DNA of 64,000 bases from Cerrena zonata (GCA_038087015.1 JASBNA010000005.1:1-64000); one strand, 5' to 3'; shown: positions 10,191 through 20,675, counted from the stretch's first letter. Numbers and translations are program-made. The notes: a model not told the origin generated them from the letters alone.

Positions 10191-13100
10191 TTAATAAATA
10201 CATACCGTTGACATATACACACACTTACTGCGAGCCATAGGGACGTCGGACTCACTGCTCTCGTGATATCTGACGTTCTTGCTAGTAGCCCTGGCCACAC
10301 GCCCATTGCTCCGAGCTAAAACATTGTTTGTTAGTGGTAAATGACATAAATGTTAAGCCACTACTTACTGCTTGACGTTGATAAGGGAGCACGAGGTGCT
10401 GGTGGCGGAGACGGGGATTGCATATTGACGTCCTCTGAAGAAGGGGAGGAAGAAAGAGGTTCAGAAGGGGAAGGGGCAGGTTCATCCTCACGCTCAGAAC
10501 GAGACGCTGCTTGTCCAGGTTGTTCAGCCTGAGGCACACCCCCATCCTGATCCTCCTCTCGCTGAGACTGCTCCTGTTGATGCTGAGGGGACGCTTGTCC
10601 AGCCTGCACCTCCGATCCAGTGTGAGTCGCCGCTGGGGGCTGGTCCTCTTCTTCATCCTCCTCATCCTCCTCGTCCTCCTCAGTCTCGCGCGCTTTCTCT
10701 TTGCCCTTCCCTTTGGCAGACAGAGAGGGAACCGGTGCTTGCTCTGTAGTCGATGCTTCAGCCAGAGTGGAGGCTTGAGCTGTAGCCGATCCCTCTGGTT
10801 TGTTGACGACAGTGGTCTTCTTCCTGGGGCGGGGGACCGGTGCTTTCGTCATGGCCGACGATCCTTCTCCTTTGTCAACGCTGGACACTACTGAAGAGCC
10901 CTTCTTCGTCCTCGTCGCCTTCTTTGGCTGGCTCTTACCCTTGCCTTTCTTCTTCACCGTAGAAGTATCCTCGACGTCGTCTTCCGAATCGTCGTCTTCG
11001 TTCCCGAGCGGTTCTTGATCCTCGCCGCCCAGCAATGCCAGGAGCTTGGGACTCGCTTTTTGGAATGCCTCCAACATCCGGCCTTTGCCAAATGAGTTAT
11101 CGCTGAGGAAGACATCCGCCGTACCAAGAGCGACGAGCTGGTACACGATCACCTCTTTCTTCTGCGGCAATCGCCACAGACGACCGATCATCTGTCCCAG
11201 TTCCTGCCACGACCAGGGAACATCCTAAAGATATGGACACTTTAGCTCCGCATCCATGTAGACAGGGGAATATACTTACGATACAAAGCAAGATATTTGC
11301 CCAAGCCAAGTTGAGCCCCGTTGTTCCTACCGACGAGATGATGAGCACACGTGGACCGTTTTCGTCACTCGCTTTAAATTGCTCGATCAGAGCAGTCCGC
11401 TTTGCGAGAGAGAGAGACCCATGGATAGAAACATGCTTGATACCATGCACGTTGAGGACCTGACCGATATCAGCAAGGAGCTAGTAATTTGAGAGCAAAC
11501 TTACTTGAGATATTATCCGCGTGTTGACCACCATCATCGAGAAGACGACGATTTTGTCTCGAGGGAGACCGTCAGGGTTGTCAAGCAGAGTAGCATCCCC
11601 ATCGACGAGCACACCATCGACGGTCTTCATTGGGGAACGTTTGTCCATGGTGAGGTGCCACTGCACCACTTTAGCCATGACATCGAGCTTGGTCGACGAG
11701 TTGCTCTGCCAGTCCTCGAGCGTGTCAAATCGAAGCTGGTTTTCGCGAGTGGTGAAGAAATCTGGATGGACAACAGCTCGCCTGATACCAAGGTAGAAGG
11801 CCTACAAAATAATTAGCATACACCCCACTGCGATTGATTATGTGCGTCCTGGACGCACACCGGGCACACGGCCATATTGACCAAGGCAACGTGACCGTGT
11901 CAGGAGGGTGTGCGTCCAGGACGCACACCGGGCACACGGTCATATTGACCAAGGCATAGTAGCCATGTCAGGAAGGCATGCGTCCTGGACGCACACCACA
12001 CCCCCACCTACGCGCGCCTTCCACGAGTAGGTGGGTGCCCAGCGTGCGTCCAGGACGCATGCCTTTGATCGCATCGCCCAATAGACATTTCACTTACCTC
12101 CCCATCTGCTCGTGCAGTGTGCAGATCACCTAGCCCAGCAAGTCGAGCCTCAACCTCCTCCTTCTCCCGACCTGAGAGCTCAAGCTCCAGGATTACAAGC
12201 TGGTATTGCTTCAAGTCCATGAGTGGCTTCCCGTCGCAGTTTCGTGACTCCTCGCTCCGTCGCACGATGTATCCCTGGAACAACCTCCGCATCTTCCTCA
12301 TCCACTTCAGATTCACCTCGTCGACATTTCCAACCGCATTGCCATCAGCTTCTCCATGCACAAAGGCCTCGATGTTCACCTCCCGCACTCGTCGATCGGC
12401 ACGTAATGCACGACTCGATTCCTTGTTCATCTCCACATACTCATCTTGCTCGTCAAACCCATCGATACCCAACATTCGGCCAATGTGCCACAGATCCTAA
12501 ATATCCCCTATCAGTCAATCCATACTCTCGCTACAACATCACTTTGACTTACCCGGATTTTCGACATCACTGGTGTCGCTGTCATTCCAATCACTCCCCG
12601 ACTCTGGATCTGCAGACCCCAAACAGACCAGAAAGTACGACTCATGTTCCGCGCACAGTGCATCTCGTCAACAACCGCCAGCAGCCAATCCTTCTGGTAG
12701 ATAGTGTCCATCAACATACCAGTCCTAGTCGGGGGAATGTGGGGGCTTAATGTGTTGTAAACCAAGGCATTGGAGCCATCGCTGGTGATAGCCTGCATTA
12801 TTCTGTCAGTCCACCACCCATAATCTCACAGTCGGTCCCAACACTCACCGGTGCAGTAGCAAGGAGAATTCGGTGACATTCGTTCAGAACGGACCGATCC
12901 CATGTATGCTCCCAGTACCCACTCCTGCTCACTACCGTGCCCTCATAGAGCATGATATCGAACACTCCCCGAGTAAGATACCGATGCAGCTCGGTCTCAA
13001 CCTGCTGACGCAGGGACGGTGGCACCACAATCATCGATGGCAGCTCCGGGATATTATCCCCCTCTTGGAACAATCGCTCTGCTATGAAAAGTACCTATGT

Positions 13101-14654
13101 CAGTAGGTTCTCAATACAAAGTCATTTTAACTTACCAAATGCCCCAGGGAATACCCCCTTCTCCTTCTTCACCGTCCGATAATACGCAAGGATCGCAATC
13201 ACCCCGACGACTTGTAACGTCTTACCCAACCCCACCCCATCCATTAGAAGCACCGGTTTCCCATCGAACAGACAGTCCAACATCTTACACATACCCACCA
13301 ATTGATGCCAGTGAGGACGCAATAGAATTCGGTTAGGGTTCCCTTCATCCGCCTCCACAAGTGCAGGATGGGCCCATGCATCCCGGCTATCCGCCAAGTC
13401 AATGTACTTGTTGAAGAACGGGAGAGGCTTCTCCTCATCCAGGCCCAAGTAACGATACAGCTCCGACACCTGCAACTTCTCCCATGCCTCGACGCCGCTT
13501 TCCCATTCATTCAGGCTCACCGATGCCAGGTCAAGTGCAGGCAACTCGAACTCGTCGTTCGCCAGCGAGTGAATCTGCTCGCAGACCTCATCCGAGATTG
13601 AATCATGTTGAGCCTGGGTGCTCAACCACACCAAAGACGCTCGCAAAGCACTACTCAGTTCTAAGCATATGTTACATTAGGTGTGTTCTCTCATTCTGAC
13701 AACACTACTCACTAATGTCCTCCTCGGCCGTCCCGTCCTCCTTCATTGCCAACGCCTTCCGAATGTTGTCCAATTTCGTGCGGTGCTCCTCGATCGCCTC
13801 AATGCTGGGTTTGTCGCCAAAGTCCTGATAGTACCTCATCAACATTTTAGACTTCTTGAGGTACGCCCTGAATGTCGCTGGGTTACGACCCTCCCCTTCA
13901 AACTCTGTATACCATGTCATTAGTAGCCTAATTAATGTATTTAACACATTACTTACTTTTAAGCAATGCCGCTGTCTCTACCTCCAGCTTTTCCATGGCA
14001 GCCCGGTCCCGCTTGACCTTCATCGTAATTCCACGCCAGATCTGATAGAACCAATTATTCATAAGCTCCAGGACCTGGATTATCGGTTTGTTGCGAGAAT
14101 TCTTCTTCATACCCTCAGCCCCGAAGAGCTCAAAGGCGATGTGCTCTTTGACCGCCATCAAATCGGCCATTTCGATCGGAGGCAGCTACATACAAGCTAT
14201 CAGCGCCTCACCTGTACATTGACCTTGTTTCGACACTTACTTGTCGATCTCCATGCTCAGACAAGAGGGCTGTCCGGCCCTTCCCCATCGCCGTCAAAGT
14301 TGTCCGGATCAAATGAGGCAGTCCCCACGTCTCGTCCCACGCCTTGACCAATGACCTTTGAAGGAGGTCCCTCGCCTCGTGATAGTCGTCCCCCTTCGTG
14401 CGCGCAAACGTGAGACGTTGGCTCACCGGCTTTTTGCAGAACTCGTCCACATACGCCTTGGCATCGCGAATCTGATTCTGAGTCCAGCCAAAAATGTGAG
14501 TCGCGCCTTCAGCCGGTTCTACCCAAGGTGCCGTTAGGGACTTCACACGGCTCTGCCACGTAGGCCAGCACCAAGGCGCATCCTCAACGCCCACGATGCG
14601 GCGCATATCTGCGGTGAACATCAGAAAAGCGACGGCGATAGGAGGAGAAGGCAT
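10191..14654 (-). CDS. SNF2-like helicase/ATPase, apparently intact
   Basis: A large multi-exon gene for a divergent SNF2-superfamily ATPase, expected to act on nuclear DNA or chromatin. The start is ATG at 14654 (MPSPPIAVAFL), matching its paralogue; an in-frame ATG at 14747 would add a poly-Asn leader encoded by a microsatellite. Visible motifs in order: Walker A DGVGLGKTLQ near 13220, Walker B DEMH near 12660, motif III TATP near 12580, motif V GTTGLNL near 11310, and motif VI-like IGRLWRLPQKK near 11160. A long acidic and Lys/Ser-rich low-complexity tail follows. Exons read through without obvious breaks, so this is probably the functional copy. The intron between ...HTARADGE and AFYLGIRR holds four palindromes. 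The 3' end is the weakest part: after an intron near 10320-10375 the frame ends at TAA 10191. The specific substrate is unknown. Confidence 0.75.
11843..12059. repeat. Intronic array of four palindromes
   Basis: Cores lie at 11843-11857, 11911-11925, 11979-11993 and 12045-12059, spaced 68, 68 and 66 bp. They sit in an unusually long intron (roughly 11803-12096) of the SNF2-like gene, at the position equivalent to the array-bearing intron of the pseudogene copy. The first two spacers are near-identical (CACACGGYCATATTGACC), so copies 1-3 arose by tandem duplication of a ~68 bp unit. The last spacer contains its own inverted repeat, CCCACCTAC/GTAGGTGGG. Confidence 0.88.
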
Positions 14655-14655
14655 T

Positions 14656-14702
14656 TTGTTGTTGTTGTTGTTGATGTTGTTGTTGCTGCTGTTGCTGTTG
14701 TT
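14656..14702. repeat. GTT/AAC trinucleotide microsatellite
   Basis: A (GTT)n tract interrupted by GAT and GCT lies directly upstream of the chosen start of the SNF2-like gene. If translation began at the upstream ATG at 14747, it would encode an Asn/Ser run. The paralogue has no equivalent, which favours reading it as 5' leader. Confidence 0.8.
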
Positions 14703-14958
14703 AAGTGATGAGAGTTGAGAGAAGGAGAGATCTGCCCTTCCCCGCATTGTCTCTGCTTTATGAGCGAATTTCTTCCCGCTCCGATCACTCGCTTATAATC
14801 TTAGAGGCGGGCCTGACATCAATCATAACCAATTAGAACCCTAATAGACCCACCTAGCCATCGCTTGAACTTCGTGCCATCAGCTAATCCCGTACTAAGC
14901 AGTCTTAGCCATCTTCACAGTGATCCGCATGTCAAATGCCGTAGAAGTCTCTTAGACA

Positions 14959-15161
14959 TGCGTCCTGGACGCACACCGGCGCACGCCCCTCATGATAGTG
15001 AGCGTCTCTACTTCCAAACTAAGCCATATTTCAGTCCATCACTTCTAGTCAACATGTATCACCACCCGTGCGTCCAGGACGCATCCCCCCCCCATAGTCA
15101 CCCTAAGCTAGCCCTAACCCTAAGATATCGAGTAAGTGTGCAGGTGTGCGTCTAAGACGCA
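14959..15161. repeat. Three short palindromes
   Basis: Cores lie at 14959-14973, 15069-15083 and 15147-15161 (TGCGTCTAAGACGCA), spaced 110 and 78 bp, upstream of the SNF2-like gene. No gene is visible between 14750 and 16220; this stretch holds palindromes, a foldback, CCCTAA-like motifs and G-rich repeats. Confidence 0.82.
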
Positions 15162-15182
15162 CGCCCGCTACCAATGTGCACG

Positions 15183-15369
15183 TTGCATCACAACCGAACC
15201 ATTTTGCCGCAGGTGTGAGCATTCGAGGGAGCTTGTGACCTGACCATACATCTTCTCCCAGTCCCAAACATTGCACGAACGTGCAAAGTTTGGGGAGAAG
15301 ATGTATGGCCAGGTCACAAGCTCCCTCGAATGCTCACACCTGCGGCAAAATGGTTCGGTTGTGATGCAA
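15183..15369. repeat. 187-bp near-perfect foldback
   Basis: 15183-15258 is the reverse complement of 15294-15369 with about one mismatch. The 35 bp between them are themselves almost fully palindromic (CCCAAAC...GTTTGGG around TTGCACGAACGTGCAA). The unit could form one long hairpin. It lies between two groups of the short palindrome and carries no open frame of its own, so it looks like a small non-autonomous foldback element. Confidence 0.85.
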
Positions 15370-15390
15370 TGTAAGCACATGCTGCCGGCA

Positions 15391-15686
15391 TGCGTCTTGG
15401 ACGCACACCTGCACACTTCCCTACAACACGATCTGTTCCTCTCTGTAAGCCTATGCTGCAAGTGTGCGTCTAGGACGCATACTTGCGCACTTCCGTACAA
15501 CGCTCTCTTTTCCCGAAGAGGTATCTTTTTCACGTGCCATTTTCACATGCCATATACTGTTTAACATACCTCTGTACACGCACATTTCGGTGTCTACACA
15601 CATTGTCTACAGCACACTTTGCACCTGCACCTCTTCCGCCCTTCGTACCACTTATTTCCCCCTTCACAATGTTCGTCCAAGACGCA
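15391..15686. repeat. Three short palindromes, rightmost copies
   Basis: Cores lie at 15391-15405, 15465-15479 (74 bp apart) and a decayed copy at 15672-15686. These are the last copies I find; none is visible in the remaining 48 kb. Confidence 0.78.
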
Positions 15687-16010
15687 TACTATTCTTACAC
15701 ACTGTCCGTCAAAGCACACTATTTTTCACACCCTTTGAACCACCTACTTTCTACCACCCCGCCTTGCCCCTTCCACGCCCTGCCCTACCCACTAGGCGCC
15801 CAACCCTAGGGTCTCCCTAGGATCTCCCTGGGAGAGAAAGAACAACACTCATAACCCTAAGAGGGGCACATGACAGGAGGGGCTGGATACGCAACCCTAA
15901 CTCATCCCAGAAAACCCTAAGTATGACAAATAATGATGACAGATGACAGATGAGAAAAAAAAAGTGAGTCAGGAGTGATTTGAATAGAGACACAGCATTC
16001 AAAATGGCAA

Positions 16011-16160
16011 GGGGATAACTCCAGATAATCCCCATCAATCCCCTTGCCAAAATGAGAACCCCCATCAATCCCCATGACCAAAAAGGAAACTGCCAAGAAT
16101 TCCCACTGCAATATATGTCATGATGGGGATTTGATGGGGATTGGGGGGGATTTGGGGGGA
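16011..16160. other. G-rich repeat tract with four G runs
   Basis: Runs of 4, 4, 7 and 6 G occur at 16124-16127, 16136-16139, 16143-16149 and 16154-16159, a possible G-quadruplex with loops of 8, 3 and 4 nt. The complementary CCCCATCAATCCCC motif repeats at about 16025-16080, so the tract also has inverted-repeat character. It abuts the truncated end of the Ty3 pol frame. Confidence 0.5.
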
Positions 16161-16227
16161 TTGCGACATATGCAGGCAGGGGACATACCAGAACTGCCGT
16201 GTATGGGTTGGCTGTGTTGGCGCCTAC

Positions 16228-17781
16228 TCAGGACCTGAGTAGGACCGGTAATAGTGTTAGGTCGTTCATCATGTGTTGGAATGTAGCAGGGGAATTACAT
16301 AGTCCAGAAAACATGACCGTGGGTTCGAATAGTCCTCTGTTAGTTTTGAATGCCGCTTTCCATTGATCTCCATCTTTGATGCGAACATTGTTGTATCCGC
16401 TTCGAAGGTCTAGTTTTGAAAAGATGGTAGCCCCTGTCAACTTGTCCAATAATTCACTGATTAGTGGTAAGGGATACGCATCCTTGATAGTTCCTTCATT
16501 GAGATACTGGTAGTCTTGGCAAGGACATAATGAACCATCCTTTTTTCCTACGAAAAAGAAGGGACTTGCCATCGGCGATTGAGAGGGACGAATATATCCT
16601 TTCCGAAGGTTTTCATCTAAGAACTCGTCTAGCTTGGTTTGTTCGAGAGGGGATAGCGGGTAAATTTTGAAATTCCTTGGCTGGAAGTCAGGCTTCAAGT
16701 TGATGGCATGATCATAAGGACGTGACTCTGGAAACCTTTCCACTTTCTTTTTCTCAAAGACATCTAAGAACTCGTGATAGTCTTTAGGAATCATTTCTTC
16801 GAGCGGTTTTGCCATCTCCTTCTTGGAAGCTTTCTGTGCCATTGCCATTGCTGGGTTGACCTTTGCACGGATCCAAGCATCACATCCATAGGTATATCTC
16901 ATCCCATGCATGGTGCGCGTGATGTGTCCTATCCGTGGTCCGTAGTGCCGAGGTGTTTCAGACTCGGTTTCTATGGTTAATGGGTCATCTTCTTTTATCC
17001 AGGCATGACAAGTAGATTCCCCTTGGATGTATGAGATAAGAAGTTCTTGAGGTTGTAACACCTTTAGTCTTTCTTCCACCGTTGGTTCCTGAAATTGTTC
17101 TTCGTTCTCCTGTGGTACTTCTTCTTCTACCACCATGGATTCTGAGTCAGGCTGTGCTTCATCAATCTCCTGGGATACTTCTTCTATTATCCCCGAGGAT
17201 TCCTTGGGGGGAACGTCGGACCTTCCTTCTTCATCGTCATCCACCGTTTCACATGTAACCTTCTGTACTTGACCACAGCTAGGGAGCAGTTGCGATTCCA
17301 GTTGGAAGATTCGTCGGAGACGACTGGTGAGAGTATAGAGCCTTGTCTTGCTGAATTCAACAGTTCCTTTGATCCAGTCAATCTTCGGATTGTACTGCCG
17401 AAGCCATGAGAGTCCCAGAATTACGTCTTGGTCCCCAAGGGAGGTGACTAGGTACTTAATTAGGTGATTGTTGTCTCCTAACTTTGTACTGGCCCATACA
17501 CATTCGGTAATATATCCTCTGACATTAGGGGTTCCATCGACATTGAAGACTGGTATTGGAGTTAGCAGTTTTGTGGTCTGAAGTTGATGCTTTGCGACGT
17601 AATTGGCATCGATAAAGACTCCTCCAGCTCCACTGTCAATGAGGGCTTTTGGTTCAACGGTTTTCGCTCGCTGCATAATAGATAACGGGATATTCATTGA
17701 CTGTCCGTTTAATTCTGCTACAAGTACATGCGAGATCGTTATTCCTAGCAAGACTGATGTTGAGACAGTTCGCCGGTTCAA
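16228..17781 (-). pseudogene. Ty3/gypsy pol: protease and truncated reverse transcriptase
   Basis: The frame begins where gag ends and is in the -1 frame relative to it. An aspartic protease motif, ALIDSGAGGVFID, lies near residue 45. After an acidic linker comes the RT fingers/palm region (SPMASPFFFVGKKDGSLC, then IFSKLDLRSGYNNVRI), ending at ATFQHMMNDL before the YxDD catalytic loop. RT is therefore cut off, and RNase H and integrase are missing. Expected arginines appear as Cys and Gln (SLCPCQDYQ), consistent with CpG transitions. The element cannot be autonomous. Confidence 0.8.
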
Positions 17782-18653
17782 AAACCCTGGTTCTCCAAAG
17801 ACTCTATGGCTTCCTTCTTTGCCTCATCGTCCAGGCCATTGATGATGGCTCTGACTTTGTCAGCAGGAGTGTTGGTATCTACTTGTCGTACGTAGGAGTG
17901 GTTTGAGTCTCCATTAGGACATTCCCTAGCCATGTGCCCTACCTGTCGGCACCTGAAACATCTTCCTTCTTTCATCATCTTCTCTCGTTCGTTATCGGTA
18001 AGTCGGCGAATTGTCTTGAATCGACCAAAAGATCTCCCTCCACGGCTTTGGTATCTCACCGGGGGTCGATAAGTGGTCTTCGAGGGTTGCTCCTTCTTGG
18101 GTCGGGATTGGTATACTTCGTCCAACCTTTCTGCTGCTCCATAAAGATCTTCGAAGGTCTTGATCGTCGCAGGGTCAATTGAGATGATCTTGTAAGCCAA
18201 TCCATCTTTGAGCCCATCCAAGAAATAATCTCGGAGAACTGCAACTTCCGTGATGTTTGACTGCTCTCGAAGTGGTCGAAAGGCTGCAATGTACTCCTTT
18301 ACTGTTCCCGTCTGCTTCAGTATTCTCATTGCAGAGATTGCGGAAGAGACTTGGGAAACGGGTGAGAAGTAGTCGATGAATGCTTTCTTGACTTTGTTCC
18401 AGTCAAACACATCTTCCACCTTGGCTCCTGTGGCCATGCTTGCTTTGTCCAAGGTGTCACTGTATTCGACTGCCCAGGGTCCTGCCGTTCCTCCTTCACA
18501 ACATGAAAGGAGGTAGATGGACTTTTTGAAGTTGGTGTCGAATGTTGTGGGGTCGAGGGCAAACTTCCAGTCACAGTGTTTTGTGATTTCTCGGACACGA
18601 TTGGCATTCCCATCAAACTTGGTTTTGAGTTTGATTTTGGCGTTAGTCGACAT
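17778..18653 (-). CDS. Ty3/gypsy gag with CCHC zinc knuckle
   Basis: A 291-residue frame starting at ATG 18653 (MSTNAKIKLKTKFDGNA). It contains a retrotransposon gag core (GPWAVEYSD... VFDWNKVKKAFIDYF) and, near residue 240, one zinc knuckle CFRCRQVGHMAREC of the CX2CX4HX4C type that binds element RNA. Gag forms the virus-like particle. The frame is intact. It ends at a TGA directly after the sequence GGGTTTT, which fits the X XXY YYZ pattern for -1 ribosomal frameshifting into pol. Confidence 0.8.
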   Translation of the reverse strand: MSTNAKIKLKTKFDGNANRVREITKHCDWKFALDPTTFDTNFKKSIYLLSCCEGGTAGPWAVEYSDTLDKASMATGAKVEDVFDWNKVKKAFIDYFSPVSQVSSAISAMRILKQTGTVKEYIAAFRPLREQSNITEVAVLRDYFLDGLKDGLAYKIISIDPATIKTFEDLYGAAERLDEVYQSRPKKEQPSKTTYRPPVRYQSRGGRSFGRFKTIRRLTDNEREKMMKEGRCFRCRQVGHMARECPNGDSNHSYVRQVDTNTPADKVRAIINGLDDEAKKEAIESLENQGF

Positions 18654-18849
18654 ATTGGTTTGGGTGGTAGGGATAGATGAAGAGGGTTGGGATTGGGGGT
18701 TCGGCGGTGGAATGCTTTGAGTTGGGGTATTCTGGACTGGAGTTCGGCTGCGTGGTGGTGGAGTCTTCAGTCTGGGAGGCGTTGTCAGGTGTAAATACAG
18801 ATTCACACCTAGACATTGATTCTATACAACATTCTTGAAGCATAGTATG

Positions 18850-19980
18850 AACTAGCCAAATGACTACGTATTGCTTACTGCAAAGTGCCAGCCTGCGAGA
18901 ACCTATTGATCATCTGATTGGTCGCAGACTGGAAGTGCGAGAACAACTATGTGATGAACTATTTCCCACTCACTGGATGAGTCATTTTGTTTCCTATTAC
19001 GGACATTTTCTCTCGCATTCGAGTGTTGGCTTGCACAGCAACTCTCGAGGCATTTATGCTACTGGATAACGGACTATTTAGATTACTCAGCATGTAGTGA
19101 GCCTTTTATGCTATTGGCCACTGTCCCTTGTAAGTTGTCTCAGCACTTACGCAGGACACTGAGCTATTAATGCTATTGGCCAGCAGGACATTCAGGATTT
19201 GTAAGCACGCACAAGGCGTGGGAAGAAGTATTATGATTGGCTAGCACGTAGATAGCACAGCCACAGCCTCAGTAGTATATATAGACCCCCGATTCTGAAC
19301 TAAGGATAAGGACTCTCCCCTAGGAAGACTCCCCACAAAGGACTCTCCCCCCAAGTAGTGTGAGAGGAAACCCATCTAAAGATCATTATCTAAGTCTATA
19401 TCTATTGTGACTAAGCCGTAGCCTTAGTACAAGTAGTATACTTACCTGTCAATTACATATGAGAATATCAGTAACCTTTACACCTTAACTCTTAACTAGT
19501 GACTAACCTTTGAGCCGAACTCATTGACGTTAAGTCCATCCTTCATGGTCAGTGCCCCATGAAGTCCTGAAAGTCTATATCAAGTGTTCCCCAAGTTTAA
19601 GTATAACAGTACAACGGTACTCGGACAATGGTCCATATCATTCAGGTATCTAAGAAGGATAAGCCTACATCAAGTGTTCCCAAGTATAGTACAACGGTAC
19701 TCGGACAATGGTCCACATCAGTCAAGTATTACGAAGCGTCCCCTGCACCATAAAAGGTATTTCATTCTAAGTCAAGTCTAACTAACCTCTATACTACATC
19801 TCTAGGTATCCAATACTTAGGACAACAACTTACTTATACCCAAACCTCAGTTGGTAGAAAGTCATACACTTGTTACCTGTCAGAGAACTTCAACCACCAA
19901 ACGAACGACAGGGAATATTCGGTATAACGACTTACCCAAGATTTCTCTGGATCGACACCCTTGACTAAAGTCTAGTATTT
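18850..19980. other. Gene-free stretch, probable LTR and leader of the Ty3 element
   Basis: No coding frame is convincing here. The stretch contains three degenerate copies of a TATGCTATTGGCCA-type motif (19050-19190), a TATATATA box near 19278 followed by C-rich CTCTCCCC repeats, and two copies of a ~60 bp unit (CAAGTGTTCCCCAAG ... CGGACAATGGTCCA) at 19578-19720. Its position directly 5' of gag fits LTR plus leader, but no target-site duplication or paired LTR could be defined. Confidence 0.45.
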
Positions 19981-19983
19981 TGG

Positions 19984-20454
19984 TCAAACACCTGATCGTA
20001 TCGACAGTGTCTGTGGTCTGGGTAGCGGAGTTGTTGGTCTGGGTTGTGACGAGGGTATGGGTGGTGTCGATGTGGAGGAAGTACCTGAGCTGGATGCCTG
20101 TGCACCTGAATCTGCCCACTCACTGTCAAGAACGGCATCACGGTTTTCGAGAGGTTGCCCGGAGGAATTACTAGTATATTCCCAGGTACCGTTCTGACTG
20201 TTGAATTCAATGAGTCGCTTGTGAAGGAAGCGGTGTCCAGTTGATGTTGCAACTTGTGACCACGGTGGTGGGACTGTTTCGGAGACGTTGTGGGTGAGGC
20301 TGGGATCGTGGAATCTGTTTGTGGGAACAGACTCTTGGGAACCGTCGGCGAATCGCCAGACACGTTCAAAGGTGAGAGTTCGGTCGTCTAGCCAGTAAAG
20401 ACCGTTGGCAAAGACAGACCCGTGTGGAGGATTGCTAAAATTTCTATTGGCCAC
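19984..20454 (-). CDS. Unrecognised frame inside the Ty3 remnant
   Basis: About 156 residues open on the minus strand, with no clear ATG at the 5' end. The N-terminal two thirds look like a folded domain (GLYWLDDRTLTFERVWRF, QNGTWEYTSNSSG) and the rest is Ser/Thr/Pro-rich. It lies 3' of the integrase tail, where some Ty3 elements carry an additional frame. I do not recognise it; it may be incomplete. Confidence 0.4.
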   Translation of the reverse strand: MANRNFSNPPHGSVFANGLYWLDDRTLTFERVWRFADGSQESVPTNRFHDPSLTHNVSETVPPPWSQVATSTGHRFLHKRLIEFNSQNGTWEYTSNSSGQPLENRDAVLDSEWADSGAQASSSGTSSTSTPPIPSSQPRPTTPLPRPQTLSIRSGV

Positions 20455-20675
20455 TATGTACTAAAAGTGTCCCAACTGCAAGCAGTTGTGCGAGACAGCT
20501 GAGGTTTTCTGCTCAGTGCTGCGAGGAAGACACTTCTCCAAAGAAGACTCGAGCACCTGGGATCGCCAAGCGTTATTAACTTCCTGGGAACTATCCGCGT
20601 TTGTCTCTCGACTGGCTAACACGTGTACAACTATCCGTGTTTGCCTTTTGGGCTGACTAACACGTTTATAGGAAT

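Larger units (their letters stand above)
15101..15920. other. Scattered CCCTAA telomere-like motifs
   Basis: 15101-15124 contains three CCCTAA units, two of them in tandem (CCCTAACCCTAA). Single AACCCTA motifs recur near 15803, 15853, 15892 and 15912, with one more near 14838. TTAGGG/CCCTAA is the usual telomere repeat of filamentous fungi. Numbers are small, so this may be chance in C-rich DNA or a worn interstitial remnant. Confidence 0.35.

Noticed and set aside
10350..11018. Plus-strand frames over the SNF2 tail
   Set aside because: They mirror the acidic/Ser-rich tail of the minus-strand gene.
16318..16345. GGGTTCGAAT word as a tRNA T-loop
   Set aside because: It lies in the RT coding sequence, and no acceptor or anticodon stems pair around it. 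No convincing tRNA or rRNA gene was seen anywhere in the window.
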